Source: Neglectibacter sp. X58 (GTDB lineage: Bacteria; Bacillota; Clostridia; Oscillospirales; Acutalibacteraceae). Taken from it: a stretch of 38,935 nucleotides of DNA. Positions 13,986 to 21,185 of the stretch are shown here, piece after piece. Below the pieces are notes generated by a model. The model saw nothing but the letters and a program-made list of their open reading frames with translations, was not told the DNA's origin and ran no database searches. Location of the stretch: assembly GCF_009936035.1 (NCBI RefSeq), contig NZ_QWEO01000027.1:1-38935 (forward strand), written 5' to 3'. Position numbers and translations under genes: made by a program. Each line of letters opens with the position of its first letter. Position 1 is the first letter of the stretch.

Positions 13986-15026
13986 ATGGAAAGCTACAGC
14001 GACAGCTACAAAGCCGCGGGCGTGGACGTGACTGCGGGGTATGAATCGGTGGAGTTGATGAAAAAGCATGTGGCCCGCACCATGATTCCCGGCGTGGTTT
14101 CAGGGATTGGCGGCTTTGGGGGGCTGTTTGCCCCGCCGGTGCAGGGCATGAAAGAGCCGGTGCTGGTGTCCGGCACAGACGGCGTAGGCACCAAGCTGAA
14201 AATTGCCATGCTTATGGACAAGCACGACACCATTGGCATCGACGCGGTGGCCATGTGCGTCAACGACGTGGTGTGCTGCGGCGCAAAGCCTTTGTTCTTC
14301 CTGGATTATATCGCCTGCGGCAGGAACTTCCCGGAGAAAATCGCCCAGATTGTGGCGGGGGTTGCGGAGGGCTGCGTGCAGGCTGGCTGCGCCCTTATCG
14401 GCGGGGAGACTGCCGAGCATCCCGGCATGATGGCGGAGGACGATTACGACCTGGCAGGCTTCACCGTAGGCCTGGTGGATAAAGAAAAGGTCATAGACGG
14501 CGGCAGGCTCCAGGCCGGGGACGCGCTTATCGGGGTGCGCTCCTCCGGCGTGCATTCCAACGGCTTTTCCCTGGTGCGCCGGGTGTTCGGCATAGGGGAC
14601 GAAGGGGCGGTTGTGGAAAAACACATGGACGAGCTGGGCAGCACCCTGGGAGAGGCGCTGCTGACCCCCACCCGCATCTATGTAAAGCCCCTGCTGGCAG
14701 CGATAGAGGCGGCGGACGTGAAGGCTGTGTCCCACATTACCGGCGGCGGCTTCTATGAAAACATCCCCCGCATGATGAAGGAGGGGCTTACCGCCAAGGT
14801 GGAAAAGGCGGCCCTGCCCTCTCTGCCCATTTTCGATTTAATCGCCAAAACAGGCGGCATCCCGGAGCGGGACATGTATAACACCTTCAACATGGGCATT
14901 GGCCTGTGCCTGGCTGTATCCAAAGACACAGCCCAAAAGGCCCTGGAAGCTTTGCGGGGCGCCGGGGAGCAGGCGGAGATTATCGGCCAGGTGGTATCTG
15001 GGGAGAAGGGGGTTGTGCTGTGCTGA
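13986..15026 (+). CDS. purM: Phosphoribosylformylglycinamidine cyclo-ligase (AIR synthetase)
   Basis: Closes the imidazole ring, FGAM + ATP to AIR, in de novo purine synthesis. Seen: SYKAAGVDVTAGYESVELMK at the N-terminus, GIGGFGGLFAPP, VSGTDGVGTKLKIA (ATP/Mg site), AMCVNDVVCCGAKPLFFLDY, IGGETAEHPGMM, GVRSSGVHSNGFSLVR and HITGGGFYENIPRM. 346 residues is full length. GAAGGAGG before ATG 13986 sets the start; the longer frame runs through the leader and is rejected. It overlaps purN by 7 bases and heads the purine cluster. Confidence 0.95.
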   Translation: MESYSDSYKAAGVDVTAGYESVELMKKHVARTMIPGVVSGIGGFGGLFAPPVQGMKEPVLVSGTDGVGTKLKIAMLMDKHDTIGIDAVAMCVNDVVCCGAKPLFFLDYIACGRNFPEKIAQIVAGVAEGCVQAGCALIGGETAEHPGMMAEDDYDLAGFTVGLVDKEKVIDGGRLQAGDALIGVRSSGVHSNGFSLVRRVFGIGDEGAVVEKHMDELGSTLGEALLTPTRIYVKPLLAAIEAADVKAVSHITGGGFYENIPRMMKEGLTAKVEKAALPSLPIFDLIAKTGGIPERDMYNTFNMGIGLCLAVSKDTAQKALEALRGAGEQAEIIGQVVSGEKGVVLC

Positions 15027-15664
15027 ACATAGGCGTGCTGGTTTCCGGCGGCGGCACCAACCTGCAAAAGCTGATTGACGCACAGCAGGCTGGGGAAATT
15101 AAAAACGGCGCTGTCCGGGTAGTGATTGCCAGCCGGGCAGACGCCTTTGCTCTGGAGCGGGCCAAAAGGGCGGGCATAGAGGCCATTGTCCTGTGCCGCA
15201 GGGACTATCCCGACGTGGAAAGCTACAGCGAAGCCCTTATCCATGCCTTGCAGGCCCGGGATGTGGATCTGGTGGTGCTGGCAGGGTTTTTAACCATTAC
15301 AGGGGATAATTTCATAAAGGCATATGAAAACCGCATTATGAACGTGCATCCCGCCCTGCTTCCCGCCTTTGGGGGGAAAGGGTTCTATGGCCTGCATGTC
15401 CACGAAGCTGTGCTGGCCCGGGGCTGCAAACTGACCGGGGCCACTGTCCACTTTGCCAACGAGGTGTGCGACGGCGGGCCTATCATCCTGCAAAAGGCGG
15501 TGGAGGTAAAAGACGGGGACACCCCGGAAACCCTCCAGCGCCGTGTGATGGAGGAAGCGGAATGGGTGCTTCTGCCCCAGGCCGTCAGCCTGTTCTGCGA
15601 GGGCAGGTTACAGGTCAAAGACGGGAAAGTGAACATCTTAGCGGAACAGAAGAAAGGGGAATGA
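15020..15664 (+). CDS. purN: Phosphoribosylglycinamide formyltransferase
   Basis: Transfers formyl from 10-formyltetrahydrofolate to GAR. Seen: N-terminal NIGVLVSGGGTNLQKLIDA, catalytic Asn and His in RIMNVHPALLPAF, GLHVHEAVLARG, and the Asp of NEVCDGGPIILQ. 214 residues, about the usual size. It starts with GTG at 15020 inside the end of purM, with AGAAGGGGG upstream; longer readings overlap purM out of frame. Four bases separate it from the IMP cyclohydrolase gene. Confidence 0.93.
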   Translation: MLNIGVLVSGGGTNLQKLIDAQQAGEIKNGAVRVVIASRADAFALERAKRAGIEAIVLCRRDYPDVESYSEALIHALQARDVDLVVLAGFLTITGDNFIKAYENRIMNVHPALLPAFGGKGFYGLHVHEAVLARGCKLTGATVHFANEVCDGGPIILQKAVEVKDGDTPETLQRRVMEEAEWVLLPQAVSLFCEGRLQVKDGKVNILAEQKKGE

Positions 15665-15667
15665 CAG

Positions 15668-16393
15668 ATGAAGCCAGTCAGCATTTATGAAGAACTGCGG
15701 GGCAATTCCTATCCCGGCAGGGGGATTGTCATCGGCAAAAGCGGGGACGGCAAATGCGCCGTTACAGCCTATTTCATTATGGGCCGCAGCGTGAACTCCC
15801 GCAACCGGGTGTTCGTGGCAGAGGGGGACGATATGCGCACCCAGGCCTTTGATCCCGCCCTGCTTTCCGATCCCTCCCTGGTGATTTATTTCCCCGTGCG
15901 CATGTTCGACGGCGGCATGATTGTGACAAACGGCGACCAGACCGACACCATCTACGACAGGATTCAGAAGCACCCGGACTGCGCGGCCCCTGGCTGTTTT
16001 GTCCGCGCCCTGCTTACCCGCACCTTTGAGCCGGATCCCCCCATCCTCACCCCCCGGATTTCCGGCATTATCGACTTAAAGGACAAGGGCAACTACTGGC
16101 TGTCCATTTTAAAGAGCACAGACGGCGACGGGGACTTTGCCCAGCGGCAGTTCTTCTCCTATGAGGCAAAGCCCGGCCTGGGCCATTTCATCCACACCTA
16201 TGAAGGGGATGGCGATCCGGTGCCCTCCTTTGCGGGAGAACCCACTCCGGTGGAAATCCCCAGCGAAATTGACGGGTTCACACAGGGCCTGTGGGAAAGC
16301 CTCAATGAGGACAACAAGGTTTCCCTGTTTGTGCGCTTTATAGATTTGGAAAGCGGCGCTATGGAAACGCGGATTGTGAACAAGAACCAGTGA
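15668..16393 (+). CDS. purO: IMP cyclohydrolase, PurO-type
   Basis: Catalyses the last step of de novo purine synthesis, FAICAR to IMP. The protein (241 residues) belongs to the PurO/COG3363 family, unrelated to the cyclohydrolase domain of PurH and adopting an Ntn-hydrolase-like fold. Seen: ELRGNSYPGRGIVIGKS, VTAYFIMGRSVNSRNRVFV, MRTQAFDPALLSDPSLVIYF, and NGDQTDTIYDRI. The family was first described from archaea and also occurs in Clostridia. It is adjacent to a stand-alone AICAR transformylase, so the pair replaces bifunctional PurH. The gap after it is filled with hairpins. Confidence 0.88.
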   Translation: MKPVSIYEELRGNSYPGRGIVIGKSGDGKCAVTAYFIMGRSVNSRNRVFVAEGDDMRTQAFDPALLSDPSLVIYFPVRMFDGGMIVTNGDQTDTIYDRIQKHPDCAAPGCFVRALLTRTFEPDPPILTPRISGIIDLKDKGNYWLSILKSTDGDGDFAQRQFFSYEAKPGLGHFIHTYEGDGDPVPSFAGEPTPVEIPSEIDGFTQGLWESLNEDNKVSLFVRFIDLESGAMETRIVNKNQ

Positions 16394-16414
16394 TATAATG
16401 GCGCAATATCCTGG

Positions 16415-16647
16415 GGCGGGCTGATGCCCGCCTTGAGAGCACCCCTTGCGGGGCGGTTCTCTCAAGCTCTTTCCGGCCACAGGCTTTTGCTTTGCAAAAT
16501 CCTCCAGGGGAACACTTACGCTGGTTCCCCTGCGAGTGAACGTGCCGCTGGCACGTCCCCTCTACCCTTCCAGCGTTTCGCGCTGCTGGAAGGGCAAGAC
16601 CTTGGGACTCTGTCCCAAACCCTGCAAACCCTTTTGGAAAAGGGTTT
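16415..16647. repeat. Array of seven consecutive stem-loops
   Basis: In 233 bases of the 298-base gap between purO and the transformylase gene I find seven back-to-back stems: 16415-16432 (7 bp), 16433-16465 (7 bp with an inner CCCC/GGGG), 16505-16532 (9 bp), 16540-16556 (7 bp), 16565-16594 (10 bp), 16602-16618 (7 bp) and 16626-16647 (10 bp). All are perfect. The last two form a unit that recurs at 18682-18737 and 34602-34684. There is no coding frame with a ribosome site. Confidence 0.65.
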
Positions 16648-16691
16648 GACCCGAAAACTAATTTTCTTTTTGCAGAAAGGTTGTGCGTTAG

Positions 16692-17870
16692 ATGGCAAAC
16701 GAAATGTTGTTAAAATATGGCTGCAACCCCAACCAGAAGCCCTCCCGCATCTTTATGAAGGACGGCGGGGAACTGCCCGTACAGGTTTTAAACGGCAAGC
16801 CGGGCTACATCAATTTTCTGGACGCTTTCAATAGCTGGCAGCTTGTAAAGGAACTGAAAGCGGCTACCGGCCTGCCCGCAGCCGCTTCCTTCAAGCATGT
16901 AAGCCCTGCCGGGGCCGCTGTGTATGCGCCCCTTTCCGACACCCTGAAAAAGATTTATTTTGTAGACGATCTGGAGCTTTCCCCCATTGCCAGCGCCTAT
17001 GCCGCCGCCAGAGGGGCAGACCGCATGTCCTCCTATGGCGACTGGGCCGCCCTCTCCGACACCTGCGACGCCTCTACAGCCAGGCTGCTGGCCCGGGAGG
17101 TTTCCGACGGCGTGATCGCTCCCGGCTACACGGAGGAAGCGCTGGAGATTTTAAAGAAAAAGCGCAAAGGCGGCTATAATGTAGTGCAGATAGACCCTGC
17201 CTACACCCCGGCCCCCACCGAGCACAAGGACGTGTTTGGCATCACCTTTGAGCAGGGCCGCAACGAGCTGAAAATTGACGAAAGCCTCCTTGAAAACCTG
17301 CCCACCCAGAACAAAACCCTCACAGCGGAGGCCAAGCGGGATCTGATTGTCTCCCTTATCACCCTGAAATATACCCAGTCCAACTCGGTGTGCTATGTGA
17401 AGAACGGACAGGCCATTGGCGTGGGCGCGGGCCAGCAGAGCCGGGTACACTGCACCCGCCTTGCAGGCAATAAGGCGGACAACTGGTATCTGCGCCAGTG
17501 CCCCAAGGTGCTTTCCCTGCCCTTTAAAGAGGGCATCCGCCGGGCAGACCGGGACAACACCATTGACGTATACATTGGCGACGAGTATATGGACGTGCTG
17601 GCAGACGGCCAGTGGGAGAATTTCTTCACCGAGAAGCCGGAGGCTTTCACCCGGGAAGAGCGCCGGGCTTGGCTGGACACCATGAGCGGCGTGGCCTTAG
17701 GCAGCGATGCCTTCTTCCCCTTTGGGGACAATATCGAGCGCGCCCGTAAATCCGGCGTGGAGTTTATTGCCCAGCCCGGCGGATCCATCCGGGATGACAA
17801 CGTCATTGCCACCTGCGACAAATACGGCATGGCTATGGCTTTCACAGGCATCCGCCTGTTCCACCACTAA
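16692..17870 (+). CDS. purH: Stand-alone AICAR transformylase
   Basis: Formylates AICAR to FAICAR with 10-formyltetrahydrofolate. Only the transformylase half of PurH is present; the IMP cyclohydrolase half is supplied by the PurO-type protein upstream. Seen: LKYGCNPNQKPSRIF at the start, AASFKHVSPAGAAV with the catalytic Lys-His, the Asp-Arg rich KYTQSNSVCYVKNGQAIGVG, GAGQQSRVHCTRLAG, DAFFPFGDNIERARKSGV and the terminal IAQPGGSIRDDNVIATCDKY, MAMAFTGIRLFHH. 392 residues is normal for the stand-alone form. AGAAAGG precedes the ATG. Confidence 0.92.
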   Translation: MANEMLLKYGCNPNQKPSRIFMKDGGELPVQVLNGKPGYINFLDAFNSWQLVKELKAATGLPAAASFKHVSPAGAAVYAPLSDTLKKIYFVDDLELSPIASAYAAARGADRMSSYGDWAALSDTCDASTARLLAREVSDGVIAPGYTEEALEILKKKRKGGYNVVQIDPAYTPAPTEHKDVFGITFEQGRNELKIDESLLENLPTQNKTLTAEAKRDLIVSLITLKYTQSNSVCYVKNGQAIGVGAGQQSRVHCTRLAGNKADNWYLRQCPKVLSLPFKEGIRRADRDNTIDVYIGDEYMDVLADGQWENFFTEKPEAFTREERRAWLDTMSGVALGSDAFFPFGDNIERARKSGVEFIAQPGGSIRDDNVIATCDKYGMAMAFTGIRLFHH

Positions 17871-17994
17871 CCAGCGTGACGCTGGACCCGGGACGCGGGG
17901 AGCTGGCTTTGCCCGCTGCGGGGCAGGGGTGGGCATACGCTTGTGGGCGTGCAGGAACGGGCTTCCGGAGCGGCTGAGGGAAAAGGGGTGTGGG

Positions 17995-18678
17995 ATGCGG
18001 AAAGCTATTTTCTGGGACTTTGACGGGACGCTGACAGACGGACAGCCCACTTGGCGCAGGTGCCTGGTGCTGGCGCTGGGGGAATCCGCCTCGAAATACG
18101 GCGTGATTGAGGACAAGCTGCGGCCCTTTTTGGCAAACGGGTTTCCCTGGCACCCGGATGGCGACCAGACCCTGACTGGAGAGGCGTTCTGGGAGTGCTT
18201 AACAGCAAAATTCGCAGAAGCCTATGAGGCCCAGGGCGTGCCGTCCCTCCTGGTGGAGGAGGCCGCGGGGCGGGTGCGGGAGGTTGTGCAGGATGAAAGG
18301 CTGTATCGGGTGCGCCCGGAAGCGCCGGGGGCCTTGATGGCCTGTGCCTTTAAGGGATACAAAAACTACATCCTCACCAACAATTTCCCGGAATGGGAAG
18401 GGCTGCTTGACAGGCTGAAGCTACGGCATTACTTTGCCGGGGTGGTAAATTCCGGCACAGCGGGGGTGTGCAAGCCTGACACCCGCATTTTCCGCAGGGC
18501 GGAGGAGGCGGCGAACTTCCCGGCCCGCATCTGGATGGTGGGGGACAACCCTGTTGCCGACATCCAGGGGGCAAAAAATGCCGGGTGGGGGGCCATACAC
18601 ATAACAAAGCCCGGTGTCCCTCACAGCGGCGCGGACTATACGGTGCAAAGCCTGGAGGAAATCCCGAAAATTTTGTAA
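17995..18678 (+). CDS. HAD-superfamily hydrolase
   Basis: 227 residues of the HAD-IA phosphatase type. Seen: motif I FWDFDGTLTDG with the nucleophilic Asp, motif II ILTNNFPEWEGLL, the Lys of VCKPDTRIFRRAEE (motif III), and motif IV IWMVGDNPVADIQGAKNAG. The cap lies between residues 16 and 90. Substrate unknown; the position between purine genes could suggest a nucleotide or pathway intermediate, but this is weak. ATG 17995 has AAAAGGGG upstream; the longer frame from 17707 is antisense to nothing but overlaps the transformylase gene. A CCAGCG/CGCTGG hairpin (17871-17885) lies in the gap before it. Confidence 0.85.
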   Translation: MRKAIFWDFDGTLTDGQPTWRRCLVLALGESASKYGVIEDKLRPFLANGFPWHPDGDQTLTGEAFWECLTAKFAEAYEAQGVPSLLVEEAAGRVREVVQDERLYRVRPEAPGALMACAFKGYKNYILTNNFPEWEGLLDRLKLRHYFAGVVNSGTAGVCKPDTRIFRRAEEAANFPARIWMVGDNPVADIQGAKNAGWGAIHITKPGVPHSGADYTVQSLEEIPKIL

Positions 18679-18681
18679 CCC

Positions 18682-18772
18682 GGTTTTTAGGTCAAGCCTT
18701 TTTTCAAAAAGGCTTGCAGGGTGCGGGACAGAGTCCTGCGGCCTTAAAAGGGCCTGTCTTTTAGGCAGGCCC
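18682..18772 (-). repeat. Two-hairpin repeat unit (reverse copy) plus hairpin
   Basis: On the minus strand 18737-18682 reads like 16604-16658: GGACTCTGTCC, then ACCCTGCAAGCC, T-run, AAAAGGCTTGACC. The second stem changed on both sides (AAACCC/GGGTTT there, CAAGCC/GGCTTG here). A separate GGGCCTG/CAGGCCC hairpin is at 18750-18772. It follows the HAD gene and could act as its terminator. Confidence 0.6.
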
Positions 18773-18875
18773 CCTTCCGGGGCAGAAGGCTTTAGCAAGT
18801 CAATGCGTGAAAACGCATAAAAATCGCAGCGGAACAAAAAAATTACTGTGCAAAAATTGGAAAGGGGCCTGGACA

Positions 18876-20153
18876 ATGGATATTCTGGTAATCGGCAGCG
18901 GCGGGCGGGAGCACGCCATTGTGCGCAAGCTGAAGGAAAGCCCAAAGGCAGGAAAGCTTTACTGCGTGCCGGGCAACGGCGGCATCGCCTGCGACGCCGC
19001 CTGCGGGCCGGTGGGGGCCATGGACAAGGAGGGCGTGCTGGCCTTTGCGAAAGAGCACAAGGCGGATTTTATCTTTGTGGCCCCGGACGATCCCCTGGCC
19101 GCGGGCATGACAGACTTTTTGGAAGCGGCGGGCTTCCCCTGCTTCGGGCCTAACGCCAAGGCGGCGGAGATTGAGAGCAGCAAGGTGTTTTCCAAAAACC
19201 TGATGAAGAAGTACGGGATACCTACGGCGGCCTATGAGGTGTTTACGGAACAGAGCGCGGCGCTGGAGTACATCCGGGAGCAGGGGAAATATCCCGTTGT
19301 CATCAAGGCGGACGGCCTGGCTTTGGGCAAGGGCGTTGTGATTGCGCAGAACGAACAGGAAGCGGAAGAAGCCCTGCAGTCTATGATGGAGGAGAAGATT
19401 TTTGGGGACAGCGGCAGCCGGGTGGTGGTGGAGGAGTTCCTCACCGGGCCGGAGGTGACTGTGCTGGCCTTTACAGATGGGAAAACCCTCTGCCCCATGG
19501 CCTCCTCCATGGATCACAAGCAGGCCTATGACGGGGACAAAGGCCCTAACACCGGGGGCATGGGCACCATCAGCCCCAACCCCGCCTACACAAAAGAGGC
19601 GGAACAACGCTGCATGGGGGAAATTTTCCTGCCCACCATGCAGGCCATGAACGCCGAAGGCCGCAAATTCAAAGGCTGCCTGTATTTCGGCCTGATGCTC
19701 ACGCCGGACGGCCCTAAGGTGATTGAATACAATTCCCGCTTTGGGGATCCGGAAGCCCAGGTGGTGCTGCCAAGGCTTGAGACAGATTTGGCGGAGATTA
19801 TCACCGCTGTGGCCCAGGAGCGCCTGGGAGAGCTGGAAATCAAGTGGAGCGAAAAGGCCAGCGCCTGTGTCATCCTGGCAAGCGGCGGGTATCCCGGCAG
19901 CTATCCCAAGGGCCTGGAGATTGCCGGGCTGGACGAAAAAGGGCAGATTGCCGCCATGCCGGAGGTGACAGTATACCACGCGGGCACCAAAAGGGAAAAC
20001 GGGAAGTTTTACACAAACGGCGGCAGGGTGCTGGGCCTCACCGCTTTGGGGGATACCCTGGAGGAGGCTCTGGAAACGGCTTACCGGGCTGTGGACATGG
20101 TGAATTTTGAAGGCGCTATGTACCGCAGGGACATTGGCAGGCGGAAGCTTTAA
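18876..20153 (+). CDS. purD: Phosphoribosylamine-glycine ligase
   Basis: Joins phosphoribosylamine and glycine with ATP to give GAR, the second step of purine synthesis. Seen: MDILVIGSGGREHAIVRKL at the N-terminus, FVAPDDPLAAGMTDFL, the ATP-grasp domain with YPVVIKADGLALGKGVVIA and VVVEEFLTGPEVTVLAF, KGPNTGGMGTISPNP, and IEYNSRFGDPEAQVVLPRL (metal-binding Glu/Asn). 425 residues is full length. ATG 18876 has GGAAAGGGG nearby; the earlier ATG at 18807 has no family match. It ends the purine cluster and is followed closely by the CPBP-like gene. Confidence 0.94.
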   Translation: MDILVIGSGGREHAIVRKLKESPKAGKLYCVPGNGGIACDAACGPVGAMDKEGVLAFAKEHKADFIFVAPDDPLAAGMTDFLEAAGFPCFGPNAKAAEIESSKVFSKNLMKKYGIPTAAYEVFTEQSAALEYIREQGKYPVVIKADGLALGKGVVIAQNEQEAEEALQSMMEEKIFGDSGSRVVVEEFLTGPEVTVLAFTDGKTLCPMASSMDHKQAYDGDKGPNTGGMGTISPNPAYTKEAEQRCMGEIFLPTMQAMNAEGRKFKGCLYFGLMLTPDGPKVIEYNSRFGDPEAQVVLPRLETDLAEIITAVAQERLGELEIKWSEKASACVILASGGYPGSYPKGLEIAGLDEKGQIAAMPEVTVYHAGTKRENGKFYTNGGRVLGLTALGDTLEEALETAYRAVDMVNFEGAMYRRDIGRRKL

Positions 20154-20170
20154 GAGAGGGGGAAAGGAAC

Positions 20171-21142
20171 GTGGGGGAGTCGGAAAGGCAAAAGCTTCTG
20201 CGGAAGCCGGGCCTGTTTTTAGCCATAACCTTTGGGGTGGCCTGGGGAGGATATTTCACAGCCTGGGGCTGCGGCCAGCGGTATGGAGACGCGAATTTTG
20301 ACATTGTGCTGGTGCTGGGCAGTCTGGCCCCCCTTGCTGCCATGTTCATCTGCCGCAAGCAGGAGGGCTATGGTTTTGACCCGGAGCTGTGGGGCCTGGC
20401 CCCCCACTTTAAGGGGAATTTCCTCACCTATGGCTTTGGCTATGTGTTCCCTACAGCCCTGGCGCTGGTGGCGGGGCTGCTGTTTTTCACCATGCACCCC
20501 CAGCAGTACGATCCCCAAGGGGAAACCTTTATCGCGGGGCTGGTAGAGGGCGGCATGACCCGGAAGCAGGCTTCCGGCATGTTCAGCTCCCTGCTGGGCA
20601 TGGGGGTGCTGGCAGGGCCTTTTGCCAACATCCTGCTGTCAGCGGCGGAACTGCTGGGCTTCCAGGGATACCTTTTGCCCAAGGCCCAGGAGCTGTTCGG
20701 TAAAAACGCCCCGATGAAAGCGGCTTTGGCCTGCTCCGGGGTGTGGGCGCTGTGGTATGCCCCCCTGTTTTTTGACGGGTATTTTTACGGCAGGGCTTAT
20801 GAGGGCTTCCCTGTCCTGGGGCTTCTTACCGGGCTTTTGTTTTACTTCCTGCTGGGCCTGTCCCTGTCCTATATGACCCTGCGCACCGGAAGCATCCTGC
20901 CCGCCGCCCTTTCCCGCAGCGGCGTAACCGCCATGGCGGCGGCAGGGATATACTTTGCCAAAGGGGAAGTGGGCCTGCTGACCGGACCGGGGCTTTACGG
21001 GGTGTTTGGCTGCTTGGGGCTTCTGCTGTTCGGGGCGCTGTTCCTGCTGCGCATCCGGCGGATGGACAGGGCTGGGAAGCTGTATGCCCAAAGGGCTAAA
21101 AAGCAGAAAACCCTGCCGGCAACGGGGCTGGCCAAAGGCTGA
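20171..21142 (+). CDS. CPBP-like membrane protein lacking protease residues
   Basis: 323-residue membrane protein resembling the CPBP (CAAX prenyl protease 2 / bacteriocin-processing) family, with about eight hydrophobic segments. The layout fits, but the catalytic motifs are degenerate. EExxxR reads AELLGFQGYLL (first Glu and Arg replaced), FxxxH reads WALWYAPLF (His replaced) and the last His/Asn motif reads LPAALSRSGVTAM. A proteolytic function is therefore unlikely; it may be a pseudoenzyme. The start is GTG at 20171 with AAAGGA four bases upstream, 17 bases after purD. A C-terminal Lys-rich tail ends in TGLAKG. Confidence 0.75.
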   Translation: MGESERQKLLRKPGLFLAITFGVAWGGYFTAWGCGQRYGDANFDIVLVLGSLAPLAAMFICRKQEGYGFDPELWGLAPHFKGNFLTYGFGYVFPTALALVAGLLFFTMHPQQYDPQGETFIAGLVEGGMTRKQASGMFSSLLGMGVLAGPFANILLSAAELLGFQGYLLPKAQELFGKNAPMKAALACSGVWALWYAPLFFDGYFYGRAYEGFPVLGLLTGLLFYFLLGLSLSYMTLRTGSILPAALSRSGVTAMAAAGIYFAKGEVGLLTGPGLYGVFGCLGLLLFGALFLLRIRRMDRAGKLYAQRAKKQKTLPATGLAKG

Positions 21143-21185
21143 ACGACCCCTTACCCCCATATATACTATATTATAGAGAGGAACG

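Noticed and set aside
16415..16658. CRISPR array
   Set aside because: The stem-loops all differ in sequence and there are no regular direct repeats or spacers.
18843..19979. 378-codon minus-strand open frame opposite purD
   Set aside because: Same shadow pattern; purD fits its family over its full length.
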